Shown piece after piece: positions 32,296 through 44,059 of a stretch of DNA of 64,000 nt. The DNA is from Phyllostachys edulis (lineage: Eukaryota > Streptophyta > Magnoliopsida > Poales > Poaceae): NCBI GenBank assembly GCA_036346405.1, contig CM070548.1, positions 50,077,779-50,141,778 on the forward strand. The letters are read 5' to 3'. The notes under the pieces are model-generated. The model had not been told where the DNA came from, did no database searches, and saw nothing but the letters and a program-made list of their open reading frames with translations. The position numbers were made by a program, and so were the translations under genes. Position 1 is the first letter of the stretch, and each line of letters starts with the position of its first letter.

Positions 32296-32407
32296 TCCCT
32301 TTATCGTCGGGACCTATTCTCTACACATTCTCAATGAAAGTGAATAGTCCCAATAACCAGTTGTCACTAATTACCGAACCAAATATGGGGAGCCTACCGA
32401 CACCCCA

Positions 32408-32640
32408 GAGCTTACACTGCAGCTGCCGCCCAATCGCCCGTACACCTGGGACTTGAGGCGTGCCGGGCCGGCATGGCTCGAGCCGGTGGGCCATGGGCCA
32501 GAACCATGCCTTGCCGCCCAGCAGGACCAACCCATCGTGCCGTGACGACACGGCCCACCTCGCCTCCGACGAGCCTAAGCATGGCCCACTAGCATGTCAG
32601 GGCATCGTCGTGTCGTGCCGTGCCGGTCCAGGCATAGTAT
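32408..32640. other. GC-rich palindromic segment
   Basis: It is dominated by words such as GTGCCGGGCCGGCATGG, GGGCCATGGGCC and TCGTGCCGTGCC, a composition seen at the ends of some plant hAT-type elements. No borders or coding region could be set. Confidence 0.35.
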
Positions 32641-33006
32641 CAGGACTAGATTTCTAATTTCGAACTCTCTGTGTATTTCTGTAACAATCTTAGATCAAAC
32701 TAGTGGACACAGTTGAAACAGTGATGATACACAACCAAATCATGGTTCGATAAAAAAAATCAAAAAATATTATTAAACTAAAAAGTAATGACTTTATGGT
32801 CAAAACTTACAATTACCGCTCTTTCAGGCTAAACAACTCGAATAAACTATAGCAGAAGAAGATAACTATAAGTGATGGCCACCCATACGCTCACAGGCAA
32901 TCGACTAGGGCTCGCAACCTAGTACTTCATGTGTCCTTCATCGTAGCCACACGCATAGAAGTCATAATCATCCTCACCATCATCGTAGACTTCTGAGATC
33001 TGTTTT
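32641..33006 (-). repeat. Reverse gypsy LTR fragment E, left part
   Basis: The start (GAACTCTCTGTGTATTTCTG) parallels the start of LTR D (GAATTCTCTGTGTTCATAC). It is cut at 33006 by the CACTA element and resumes at 46415 after a TTT duplication. The left border is approximate. Confidence 0.6.
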
Positions 33007-33510
33007 CACTACTGCACAAATAGTCATCACAGACGGTTTTTGAACCATCTGATTTTATGTGTCTGTAATAACAGGCGGTTATCACAGACGATTTTTTAGC
33101 CATATGTGATAAGTAACAACACAGACAGTGTTTGGTCAAAGCCGTTTGTGAAGGCCTACTATCACAGACGGCTTTTAACAACAACCGTTTGTGATATGTA
33201 AGATATCACAGATGGTTATATGTACCTACCATCTGTGATTGGAGACATATTACAGACGGTTAGTAAAAAGAACCATCTATAATATCCTATATATCACAGA
33301 TAGTTGGTGGTGGTAGCTATCTGTGATAGTAGACCTTCACAGACGATTTATGCCATAAAACCGTATGTGATATGTAGGCCATCACAAACGGTTATATGTA
33401 CCAACCGTCTGTGATTGGAGACATATCACAGACGGTTAGTAAAAATAACTATCTATGATATGCTACATATCACAGACGGTTGTTGGTGATAATCGTTTGT
33501 GATAGTTCAT
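33007..33510. repeat. Left subterminal repeat array of CACTA element 2
   Basis: About twenty copies of ATCACAGACGGTT and its complement, in both orientations, start at the terminus. Pairs are often inverted around a short spacer, so the strand can fold. Confidence 0.85.
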
Positions 33511-33879
33511 TTTATACCTAAATATTTTTTTCCTTTTTCAGCTAGCCTCAGGAAATGCTATCCATGCCCTCTGAAAACAAGCAAGCAGAAACCAGATAAA
33601 TCACAAATAAGTGAATTACAACTCAAAGTGATTTACAATTCAAAATCAATTACAAAAGAATGTTCATGTATTCTAGAGTTACAATTGAATTACACCTCAA
33701 AGTGAATTACAATTGAGTCAATTGTTTGAACATGTATTAAGCAGAGTGAAACTCTCCTCTCGGGTTAATGATCTCTGTCAAGATGAAGGTGGCGAGCCGT
33801 CCTCGAACGTCCGAGATTTCGTTCAAATCGAATGTACTTGGTGGGATAGTCAAGCCCTGTCGCTAGAAGGAGAAAAGTA

Positions 33880-34680
33880 GTAAGCGTATATATTTAAATT
33901 GATAATTAGGAAATAATTATTGCGAGATTGACAAACCTCTAGATCACTCATATTTGCATTCATGATGTCCTGCATATGACGGCAAACGTAGAATGCACAT
34001 AGGTGGTCTTGTAGTTGTTGGTGGCATTGCAAAAATAGAATTACATATATAGGTATAGTCAGTTCGAGAGGCATTATTACGAAGTGTGATATAGGATTAT
34101 TGGGTTGCAGCAGGTACCAGAAATCACGTCCTGTGTCGGAGTGTGACGCTCGATTCCTTGTCTCCCTCCCCCCGACAACGTAGGCGCTGAACGAACTACG
34201 TGATTCCAAAAAGTTATCCTCAGCCATTTCACACGAAGGAAGACTATAATAGAGTTATATATGGAGAAAATGAGCATACCTGTTGAGTATTTCTTACACA
34301 AGAGTGAAGTCGTGGTTGTTCCTGAGTAGGGAATCAAGGTATATTACCTTGTTCCACTTTGGTACAATGACTATAAGGATCCAGTGCCACCTACTCTTGT
34401 ATGTCGTTATAGTCATTAAACCTAAGTTCGTGTTGCGTATAAAGTACAAATGAAATTTGTATAGCAAGTAGTGAAGCACTTACTTCTTGTTGTAGGGCAC
34501 CAGTATGTAGTCCTTGTCGCCATGAGCAAGCAATCCCGTCGTTATGTAATTCTCGGAGTAGGATGTGTCTTGGGTGATGCATTGTTCAAAGATCAAATGT
34601 GGGTCAAGGATCGGAAACCCACCGATTCTCGCAATCACTTGGCTTCTTTCATCATGTATCTATACATAAGCAATGAGATA
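33880..34680 (-). pseudogene. Ulp1-like (C48) cysteine protease domain of the CACTA element
   Basis: Reading leftwards: GFPILDPHLIFEQC (about 34600), GDKDYILVPYNK at an exon end near 34492, a GTAAGT...TAG intron, then HWILIVIVPKWNKVIYLDSL (34404-34340) with the catalytic His and Asp of the C48 fold. A later part has MPLELTIPIYV, QCHQQLQDHLCAFYVCRHMQ (about 34035-33965) with the active-site Gln and Cys positions. Ulp1-like domains are common passengers of plant Ptta-type CACTA elements. They resemble SUMO proteases, but their role in transposition is unknown. Frames break and stops occur between the blocks, so it is decayed. Its upstream neighbour on the strand, the Ptta domain, has been separated from it by the gypsy segment. 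Confidence 0.75.
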
Positions 34681-34689
34681 TAGCATTTA

Positions 34690-35346
34690 TCGGTATTATG
34701 TGAATGGCTCCTCAGACAAGCCATCCATGAACTTCTCCTGTTTCGCCTCATCAGTGGGCACATCCTCAGGAGCGTACCGAGAGAGGTGGTTGAAGTCATG
34801 GAGGTACTCGGTCACAGATCTGCGCCCTTGCTTGAGCGCCGAGAACTCCTTCTTCTTGAGCTTCATCAAGCCGGCGGGCACATGAGCCCGACGGAAAGCG
34901 GTGCGAAACTCAGCCCAAGTGATAACCCGGCCCTCGGGCTACATGGCGAGGAAGTTCTCCCACCATGAGAGTGCTGCCCCCTCTAGCTGATGGGAGGCAA
35001 AGAGTGCCTTCTCCTGCTCCTAGCACTGGGCAACATCGCGCTTCCGCTCGACAAGACGCAGCCAATCATCTGCGTCAAGCGGATCCTCGGACCACGAGAA
35101 GGTAGGTGGTTGTGTGCGAAGGAACTCTGAGAGTCCCCCCCCCCTCTGATGGTGGCCACCTCCCCCTCCTGATCCGGAGGCACCGGATAAGTTGGAGGTG
35201 TTCCGAGCAATCGCCTCTAGGATCCTCGTTTGATCCATGCGATTCCGCTCGATCTGAGCGAGAACCTCAGCCATGGTCGGAGGAGGTGGGAGCTCCTCAT
35301 CCCGACCATCTGGCTGACCCTGGCTGCTGTGTGTTCGTCCAGCCAT
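34690..35346 (-). pseudogene. Gypsy chromovirus gag, N-terminal part (element J)
   Basis: An ATG at 35346 opens MAGRTHSSQGQ, followed by PTMAEVLAQIERNRMDQTRI, a Gly/His-rich spacer, and then typical plant gypsy gag motifs: PPTFSWSEDPLDADDWLR, a LEGAALSWWENFLA-type motif, EFRTAFRRAHVPAG, KQGRRSVTEYLHDFNHLSRY and KFMDGLSEEP. It stops abruptly near 34696, where CACTA/Ulp1 sequence begins. The capsid C-terminus, zinc knuckle, protease and N-terminal reverse transcriptase are absent. Two in-frame TAGs are present (near 35022 and 34940). The gene lies downstream of a primer-binding site and LTR on the same strand. Confidence 0.85.
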
Positions 35347-35369
35347 CCTATTTCATCAAGGCGGGTTAG

Positions 35370-36117
35370 CAAAAAAAAACCCGAAAACTAGAGACGAAAG
35401 GTAGCAAAAGACAAGCTATCGACTAGGGAAATGATATGTTACCCTAACCCCATTACAACCATATAACCAGCAAGAAAATGAACTCCAAACAATTGCAAAA
35501 AGGTATAAGATCCAATGCAAAGCTCGTAAGACACAAGGTTCAACTTCTCGGTACGACTAACTTGTATTGAATGAACAAGCAATCGATTTGAGAAGAAAAT
35601 TTCAGAATACATGTCAAGTCTTATCGCGTCTAAGGATCATGGTAAAAAACATCTAAGGGTGTGTTAGACACTAGCTATCTAATATCACATCTTACCCTTT
35701 TAAACCCCACAAGTTTTAGTTGAATTATCCTCTCATTTTAAGCCCTATCGAAGAACTAGGTACTTGCTGTCCAAAATTTGTGCTTGCTGTCCCGATTTCA
35801 TAACTAAGCTCCAAGCTGAATTTTCCAACTCCAAATGCTTCTAATCTTCATCAAAGGACAGCGAATACTTCATATTCTCAACACTCATTGAATCCCCAAA
35901 ACCGAATTTAAACGATAACACTATCTTTTGGAAGAAGATGAGAGGAAACAACTTTTCAAAACATAAACAAGAACAAGGTGAGAGGAGCAATCTAAGATAG
36001 GTAAGGAGTAAAATCTGAGAACTTACTTAAGTTTTCATAAACCATTTGACATTTTGAAACTAAGTTTTTTAAAATATCTTAAGGACGACCAAGCTAGTGG
36101 CTTCTATGGTTAGTATG
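35370..36117. other. 5' leader of gypsy element J
   Basis: This AT-rich, non-coding stretch lies between the primer-binding site and the gag ATG, as expected for an LTR retrotransposon leader. No frame is conserved. Confidence 0.6.
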
Positions 36118-36129
36118 GCTCTTATACCA
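36118..36129 (-). promoter_or_regulatory. Primer-binding site of gypsy element J
   Basis: The minus strand reads TGGTATAAGAGC, one mismatch from the tRNA-iMet complementary sequence TGGTATCAGAGC, five bases inside the LTR end. Confidence 0.7.
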
Positions 36130-36134
36130 ACTTT

Positions 36135-39100
36135 TGTAAGACCCCGAGGTATTTAACTTGTAATACTTAACCATTAAGATGATTCAAGCATTACAAATCA
36201 AATATCACGACTCTCGGCGTATATGTACTTCCCAGAATGCAGTACACATACCCCATACAAAAATTATGCATCAATTCCATTCAACACAATAGAATCCAAA
36301 GCACAACTAAGCAGTTCAAAAGACACACAATAAAGAGTTATTACAAAAGGGGCCGACCGGCCAAATACAACTAAAGAGTTAAATAAAAGTGGAAGCAAAG
36401 TGCCATAAGATGGCGATAAACAAAAGCCAATCAGTGTGCCTTAACCCACAAGGCAACCAACGGGGCCACCAACCTAGTCCTCGAAACCGCCGCACATCTC
36501 GCAGAAGTATAACCCTTGGGGTGCAACTTCCTCCTCTGCAACAATTTAATTAAAGCATAGCAAATGAGTACAAAAATGTACTCACAAGACTTACGTGTAG
36601 AGTAACAGGCCTATATAAATAGCTACATGCAAGCTTATTTAAGTGGAGCAGGCTCTAGACCCATTTTCAGCATAAAGCAAGTTTTCATTTGCAACAATGT
36701 AGTAGATTCAAAGCAATTTTGCAATCTGTTTTTATTTGATAAAAACAGAGATAAATGAGTAAAAATAATAACAAAACATCCTGGAAGTGGCTAACCCAAT
36801 AGCCACCACAACAATAGCATGAACTCCCCGTTCATACCACCCACATCAAGTTTTAATTAAGAATTCCAAATGTTGAGTCTAACTCCTGCAAATCCAATCC
36901 CAAGTGTGTCCATAACCTAGGACGAGGCTATTCGAATAGTTTATACCCTGTAGGGGTGTACCAATGTACCCACACGCCAGACCGCCTTTTCGCCACTAGA
37001 TTAGCACACTTCATTTAGTATGCCGGCACGGCTAAGTCCTACGAGACATTTCCCATGAATGATGCTAATTAAGAGCCGCAACCCAACAAAGAGAAAGACA
37101 CATTAGCCAGCTCAAGCCAATTTGCTAATGTTCCCCTCATATCACAACATTTCCTTTTTCAACCACCAACCAGCTCATAATTAACACCGCCCAAGGTACT
37201 TAGTCAAGAGAGGTCCCATATCCCTCTCGCGTGGTTAGCACGCAATTATGCTTGGTTTTGGTGAAACAAGATGTTCGGTCCTTGTTGACCTGGGCAAGAC
37301 ATTCACACACCCAATATCCCACCATCCAACAACTTGCCCAAGTCTAAATCATTTCATTTGCACTTTTAGTTTTTATATCAATTTTGCACAAGGTGCTGAT
37401 CAAAGAGTAATAACATGATTTGTGTGATCAAGGTTATCGACTAGGTCGATAACCGCCCAATTCTACCGGTAGCTAAGCATTTCTAAGCATGACCCGGAAA
37501 GATAATAAAAGAGCATAATTAAATCACCGGGCTCTAATTCACCAGTGATATTATTAACTTATGTTTGTGGCAGGGGATAACAATTTAAGGGCAACCATGC
37601 AATAGGAATAGCTACCTCTAATCGGGAAAAATACTTTGACACAAAAGCATGCATACATATGATTTGTAAACAAAGTATTAGACTTGAAAGTAATAGGACA
37701 TTTATGATCAAACTGCTTGCCTTGCTATGGATTACCCTCTTGCTGCAGAGGAGCACTCTCGCAATCAATAATTTCGTTGGAACCTAGCGCAAGAAGTTGA
37801 AAGCACAATAAGAACGAATAACACCGAAAATACCCAAAAATTCAAATTCATCTAAAAATTATGAAAAATTCACAGAAGGTAGATCATAATTTTATATGAA
37901 TTTATCAACAAGAATCAATTTATTTGGATGTTCTATGCAGAAGTTATGGCAGTTTGAAAATCAGTTTTCTGGAAATTCCAATTAAATTGCAACCGGTTAC
38001 TGTTCATCCAAATTAATTGTTTTGGTGAAACTTTCCAGAGCAGTGGTGTACTTGAAATTTTTATGGTATGAAGAGCACCACATGAGATGAACAATGGAAT
38101 TTTATTCACCTCATTTGGAGCTAGGATGAATTTTCTATGATTTTTCAAAGTTATAAAAGTAGTACACAAGTTATATGCAAAATAAGATTTTCAGTAATAG
38201 TATCATGTTCATAACCTATTTTACAATAAACTAAACTAACAGAGGATTCTAACAAAATTGAGTTTACTCTTTTTGGAGTTACAGAGAAATACTTATGCAT
38301 TTTTGAAGTTAAAGCAATTTTTAGTGCAACAATAATACTAAACATAAAGTCATTTTTCCAAAAGTACTTTCTGGAACAGTAACATGGTTCAAACCATTTT
38401 TATATTAAAGTACATTTAAAATGGAAACTAACAAAATTCGAATCATCAATTTTGGAGCTAAAATGAATTACTTATGCAATTTTGAAGTTTAACTAATTTC
38501 CAGTTCATAAATAATTCATTTCGGAATTTAAACATGCATTAAAGACTTTTCTTACCGGCCTAGAGCTAGCCAAAGCCTATGATAGGTGGGGTCTACTAAA
38601 CAGTACCGTTTTCCACTTTCATTTCTGATTTAAAAAGCTACTGACAGGTGGGACCCATACGTCATACACATGGTCCATGAAACAGTGTGTGAACCAATGG
38701 TCTACGAAACAGTGCAAGGGCTAAGGGCTGGGGTTCACCAAGCACTAATGGCCTTGGGCCCACGTGTAAGTGACTCAACCTTAATAAAGACCAATCATTA
38801 GCAACAGTAAACCGTTGTTTTTCCGACAAAGATACGCAGTAATTACTAACCACAACCATTAACGCTAATTAACCGCTCACATAAAGGATCGTCGGCTCGT
38901 CTCGACAATGACGACGCCAAGACAGCATGTGTTGTTCGGCGGCTCGCCGGCGCTACGCGCCATGGCGATGAGGTCCAAGGCCACAAATGGAAACCTCGCA
39001 CACTAGCGCATCTACTGGTGCCGGTGGCAGGTCACGTGGTGGTCCATAGCGGCGGCGCACCAAAGAGTGGCGGCGGCGAGCTACGGCCACAGACAAAAGC

Positions 39101-40662
39101 ACGAAGCGATGGCGCCCGCGGCTAGTTTGAGCGCGCACGAGCGCCTATAAGGTAAGAGGAGCTCACCTAGATGACCCGGAGGGGATGAGCTCGCCGGAGA
39201 TGGACGGTCGACAAAGGTCCGCGACGGCAACAATGGCGTCACCGAGGAGGGAGCGCCCTGAGGGAGAAAAAACGGAAATGAAGGTATAGCCAGTACTAGT
39301 GAGGCTAAGAGATGGTGTGCAAGAAGGTAATTTGACAGGGGCTCACCGTGCCGGAGATGGAGACGAAAAGCGTGCTTGCGGCCGGAAAAGGGGGAAGTCT
39401 CAAAATCCCGAGGTTCCTGCGGATGGGTGGTCAAATTGACCGAGGGGAAAAGCTTAGTAGGTTTAAGCGTGCATGATGACGCGCATAGAAGAAGAAACCA
39501 CTCACCGAAGATGAGTTTTGCTCGGCGGTGTCACACGAGGCGAGCTCTGGGCGCGCTCTAGAGCCGAGGGTGAGGACCGGGAGCTACAAGACAAGGGAGA
39601 ACTCGGGTTAGAGATAATAGGGACGGCATCGAAGGATAAGGAGGATGGAGCTGTCGCGGTGGTGCTTACCGGGACGGAGGAGAGCCCGAAACCTCCTTCT
39701 CTCCCATGGCCAAAGAGAGAAGTGAGGGACAAGGGGGGGCCAGAGGGGGTTTTGGTGCGGGAAGGAAGATGGAGAAGGGAGCGGTGTTAAGTGCCGCAGC
39801 CCCATGATTGGTCATGAAGGGCGGTGGGTGACGGCGTGGACGAAGCGCGGGCAGAGCAGGGGCGCCGCGTGGAGCTCGGCGTCTGAGCTTGAGCTGGCCC
39901 GAGGAAGAAGACGCACTAAGCGCGACGGGGCCCATCAGCAGCGACTGCGAAGGGAGCGCGGGCGGAACAGGAAGGGGGTGTGGTGTGGGCCGTTCGATCT
40001 TGATCGGATGGCTCAGATCCAGAGAGACGTTCGGAGTGTGTTGAACGGTCAAGAAATCAGGGCGGTTGATTGAAGATCGGACGGTTAACGATCGGCATGG
40101 TTAGTTGGCTTGGGTGAGCCCATTCGCCGAGTCGGAACAATAGGATGGCTCGGCCCAATGAACAGTACTGAGCCCGAGTTTTCAAATCTGATTTGACCAA
40201 CAAATGACAGGTTTGACCAGGGCTTTAAAATTAGAAATAAATTTCTAAAAATTCTAAAATAAATCAGGGGGCTTCCTGGGACAACCTAGTTTCCAAATAA
40301 AATTCCAAACCTACTGTTCAATACTTAATTTGTGTAATTCAAATTCAAACTTAGAATAGGTCTTTGACTTGTGTTTGAATTTTCTAGAGGTTGAATTTGG
40401 TTCCAAAAATTTGGAAAAAATTATATTAATTCATGATAATTATTCTAGTATTTGAATAAATTATTTCTAGAGGATTATCACAAGTTTTTGCTCTTGCTTT
40501 CTTTTGGAACTCTAATTTGAGTTGTATGTTTTCTTTGTTTTCAATACTTTCAAGTCCAACAATTTATGCAAAAACTCCATAAAACCAATGCATGTTCAAA
40601 AGTTTTAGTTTCTCCTCATTTTTATTATATTTGAAACACACACCATTGCTTGGGATGTTACA
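36135..40662 (-). repeat. Long terminal repeat of gypsy chromovirus J (about 4.5 kb)
   Basis: On the minus strand the LTR opens TGTAACATCCCAAGC at 40662 and closes CGGGGTCTTACA at 36135. A polypurine tract precedes it and a primer-binding site follows it, so this single LTR has pol on its upstream side and gag on its downstream side. It shares the GGCTATTCGAATAGTTTATA block with LTRs D and E, and its opening with LTR H at 62293. GC-rich frames at 38880-40080 are LTR promoter/leader sequence and not genes. Confidence 0.85.
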
Positions 40663-40664
40663 AA

Positions 40665-40676
40665 TCCCCCCCCCCT
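40665..40676 (-). promoter_or_regulatory. Polypurine tract of gypsy element J
   Basis: On the minus strand a run of ten G followed by ATTTG lies directly before the TGTAACATCCC opening of the LTR. Confidence 0.75.
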
Positions 40677-40879
40677 TACAAAAGATCTCGACCCCAAGAT
40701 CTGGGTAGGTCGAAAGCTGGATAGGAGAGTTCTAAAAGATTACACAACATCTGCTGTTTTGATTTCCTTTAAAGATAGTGCTAGGATATCCTTAACAAGG
40801 ATACAAGGAGTGGTTAATACATCTTCCTTTTCATTGCTTTGCTTAACCTTTCCTTTCTTGATTCGAAGGCATTCTAAGC

Positions 40880-43380
40880 AGGAGGAAAAAGATCTGGATA
40901 ATCCTTTCGCATAAGGTCTTCATGCTCCCAAGTTGCTTCATCCTCGGAATGATTTGCCCACTAAATTTTAAGGAATTTAATGGTACAATTCCTTGTCCTC
41001 CGTTCAGCCTCTTCAAGGATGCGAAAAGGACGCTCACTGAAGGTCAGATCCTCCTGAACATCAAGACCTTCCAAAGGAGTTTGTTCAGAAGGGACACGAA
41101 GGCACTTCTTCGGCTGGAACACATGGAATACATTGTGTACCCCGGAAAGTGCAGCGGGTAAGTCCAACCTGTAGGCCACAGCTCCCCTCTTCTCAATGAT
41201 ACGAAAGGGTCCGACATATCGAGGTGCTAACTTGCCTTTGACGCCGAATCGTCGAGTGCCCTTCAAAGGAGTGACTTTGAGATATACAAAATCATTTTGG
41301 TTAAAGCTCAACTCGCGACGACGGCGATCTGCATAGCTTTTTTGTCGTGATTGAGCCGTGCGCAATCGGTCTTGTATCAACCGAACATGATCTTCAGCCT
41401 CTTGCATCTAGTCCGGGCCAAAGAGTGGTCTTTCACCAATTTCTAACCAATTCAACGGGGTTCTACACCTTCTCCCATATAAAGCCTCGAATGGTGCCAT
41501 GCCGAGACTAGCTTGAAAGTTGCTGTTGTAGGAGAACTCAGCAAAAGGCAAACATTTCTCCCAATTCTTCCCATAGGAGATAACACAAGCGCAGAGCATA
41601 TCTTCCAAAACTTGATTTACTCTTTCAGTTTGGCCATCAGTTTGAGGGTGGTATGTAGTGCTGAAAGAAAGGCGAGTGCCCATAGCTTCATGCAAGTGTT
41701 TCCAAAACCGGGCGGTGAAGAGGGAACCGTGATCTGAAATAATGGTCTTCGGCACCCCATGCAAGCATACGATGCGGGATATGTAGAGGTCCGCCAAACG
41801 ACTCGCACTGAGATCAGCACGCACATGAAGCAAATGAGCTACTTTTGTCAACCGATCAGTAATAACCCAGATGGCATCTCTTCCCGCGGAGGTACGGGGT
41901 AGACCGGTGATGAAATCCATTCCAATGGAGTCCCACTTCCACTCAGGAATGGGAAGAGGCTGCAACATGCCCACTGGTCGCTGATGTTCGGCCTTCACTC
42001 GGCGACATATGTCGCACTCGGCAACGAATTTTGTAATCTCCCGCTTCATTTGGGTCCACCAGAATCTCTGCCGGAGATCTTGATACATCTTCGTGGCCCC
42101 AGGATAAATGGACAAAGGAGAGTCATGGCCTTCACGGAGGATTAAATCCCGCAATTCCACAACCTTCGGAACAATAAGACGTGATCTGAACCATACGACT
42201 CCATGGTCATCTTCAGAAAAAACACTTAGCTGTTCCGCTCTTGATATTTTGCTTGATTTGACTCACACCTTTATCTGTTTGTTGTGCAGCCTTAATCTGA
42301 TCTTCTAAGGTTGGTTGCACAACCAAAGCAGCGAGAAAACCATGCTCAACCACCTCCAAGTTGAGCCGCTAAAATTCTTCATGAAGGGCGGGCTGCTGCT
42401 CCTTGATCATCAAGGTATTGCAATAAACCTTGCGATTGAGAGCATCGGCAACAACATTAGCTTTGGCCGGATGGTATTGGTGACCCATATCATAATCTTT
42501 GATCAATTCCAACCACCTTCTTTGCCTAAGGTTCAGATCCGGTTGGGTGAACAAGTATTTCAAACTTTTGTGGTCCGAATACACTTCGCAACGATTACCG
42601 ATGAGATAATGTCGCCAAATCTTCAGTGCATGAACCACTGCAGCTAATTCCAAATCATGGGTTGGATAATTGATCTCATGACGCCTCAATTGTCTTGATG
42701 CATAAGCCACTACCTTGCCCTCTTGCATAAGAACACAACCGAGTCCTTGACGAGAAGCGTCGCAATAGATATCGAAGCTTCGGTGGACGTCGGGAAGAAC
42801 AAGAACTGGAGCTGAGGTCAATCTCTTCTTGAGCTCTTGAAAACTCTTCTCACAATCAGCGGACCACACATATTTCTTGTCCTTCTTAAGCAATTACATC
42901 ATTGGCCGCAATCTTAGAGAAGTTCTCAATAAAGCGACGATAGTATCCCGCTAAACCGAGAAAACTCCTCACATCACCATCGACTTGGCTGACCCCATGA
43001 TAGCACATCAACGACCTTGCTAGGATCAACGGCGATGCCTTTCGCTGAAAGAACATGACCCAAGAATGCCACTTCCTTCAACCAAAACTCGCACTTGCTG
43101 AACTTCGCATAAAGCTGATGTTCGCGAAGTTTTCCCAATACTAGCTTCAGATGTTCAGCATGCTCTTTATCATTCTTCGAGTAAATGAGAATATCATCAA
43201 TAAAGACCACCACAAACTTGTCCAAATACTCCATGAATACCATATTCATAAGATTCATGAAAAGAGTAGGAGCATTTGTCAAGCCAAAAGACATGACTGT
43301 ACACTCGTACAATCCGTAGCGAGTAGAGAAAGCCGTCTTCGGGATATCTTCAGGCCTGATTCAGACTTGATGGTAGCCCA
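40880..43380 (-). pseudogene. Gypsy chromovirus pol: partial reverse transcriptase, RNase H, integrase, chromodomain (element J)
   Basis: The frame enters inside reverse transcriptase (GYHQV, then RPEDIPKTAFSTRYGL). It continues with MSFGLTNAPTLF, the catalytic FIDDILIYSKND (43312-42974), RNase H with DIYCDASRQGLGCVLMQ and YSDHKSLKYLFTQPDLN (42893-42369), and integrase with the HHCC finger end CDICRRVKAEHQ, WDSIGMDFITGLP, TIISDHGSLFTARFW and SFSTTYHPQTDGQTERVNQ (42160-41408). A chromodomain-like tail (GKLAPRYVGPFRI, then ANHSEDEATWEHED) runs to about 40880. RT-RNase H before integrase identifies Ty3/gypsy, and the tail a chromovirus. There is a frameshift near 42975 and several stops, one at 40964 where CAG to TAG is likely. 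The N-terminal reverse transcriptase and protease are missing at the right junction. Confidence 0.92.
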
Positions 43381-44051
43381 ATCTTAACCAGTTTTGAGCG
43401 TGCTCGTCTGTGATCCCAGCAAATGGTAGGAAGGCCACCCATCGGATTGCCTTCTCGTCCTCCCTCGCCCATTGTGGGATTTTACCCGCGTACCCTATGG
43501 TGCCAATTCTATGGGGTGAGTGTTTTGTCTCTAGAGAGCCTTGTGCGCCACACTTTGCTGCCGAAACTCGGCCGTCATCTTCATCCGCACAAAGCCGTCC
43601 CATGTATTTGACAACACAAAATGATACTTTGTGAAGGCGTCCGATCCTTGTTCATATACTCCGTGACAAGCGTGTTCTTGAAGGTCTTCCACGCCTTTCC
43701 CATCGCGTGGAACACCTGCCGTCGCACGAGTCGCTGGGCTTCTACTGGGATCTCGAACGAACTTGAAATTTTAGCCCACAGCTATTCTTTCTCTACTTCT
43801 GTAAGAGACTTCCAGCTTGGAGTGGTGATGGAGACCCGTTCCCTTGCAACTATCCCGCATGTGGTCCGGAATACTGTCGCTACTTTCTTGTGATGCAGAG
43901 GGACCCCAACGGGACTGACATCCACAGTGAGCATTTAGCCCTCATGCCTTTTCGATATTCCTCTGCCATCTCACTTAGGTGCCCCTTTCTTCGGAGCACC
44001 AGACACATTTGGTGACGTCGATGATGGAGGCGAAGACTGTGCGGACGTCAT
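43381..44051 (-). pseudogene. Ptta/En/Spm-type plant transposase of CACTA element 2
   Basis: An ATG at 44051 opens MTSAQSSPPSSTSPNVSG. After a stop, the conserved block reads VFRTTCGIVARERVSITTP, SWKSLTEVEKE, EIPVEAQRLVRRQVFHAMG and KAWKTFKNTLVTEYM. A shift near 43640 leads to the second block with PHRIGTIGYAGKIPQWARED and FAGITDEHAQNW. This is the Ptta/En/Spm plant transposase domain usually followed by an Ulp1 domain. A TAG lies at 43782-43784. At about 43381 the frame runs straight into gypsy reverse transcriptase (NWLRLGYHQV), so an apparent 80-residue frame at 43603-43361 is a chimera. The protein would bind the subterminal repeats. Confidence 0.75.
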
Positions 44052-44059
44052 CTCGCTTA

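Larger units (their letters stand above)
18110..32407 (-). mobile_element. Reverse copia-type LTR, split by nested insertions
   Basis: The LTR opens at 18110 with TGTAAGGTTGAGG and the AGAGGGGGGGTGAATAG signature shared with Sirevirus-type copia LTRs such as 49572 and 55418. It runs to the MULE at 18783, resumes after 30847, and probably ends near 32407 (ACCCCA; right border uncertain). Removing the MULE, a MITE (30939-31222) and a foldback element (31875-32295) leaves about 1.5 kb, a normal LTR size. No primer-binding site lies to the left of 18110, so it is either a solo LTR or a 3' LTR. The candidate 5-bp flanks (GAAGC at 18105; right side unclear) do not settle this. Confidence 0.6.

Noticed and set aside
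33007..33510. CRISPR-like regular short repeats
   Set aside because: The repeats occur in both orientations, vary in sequence and spacing, and border CACTA termini. They are transposase-binding subterminal repeats in a plant genome.
38880..40080. GC-rich frames on both strands as genes
   Set aside because: They lie inside the LTR of chromovirus J and have LTR leader/promoter composition, with no domain.
43361..43603. An 80-residue single protein
   Set aside because: It is a junction chimera: the first part is Ptta transposase and the last few residues are gypsy reverse transcriptase.
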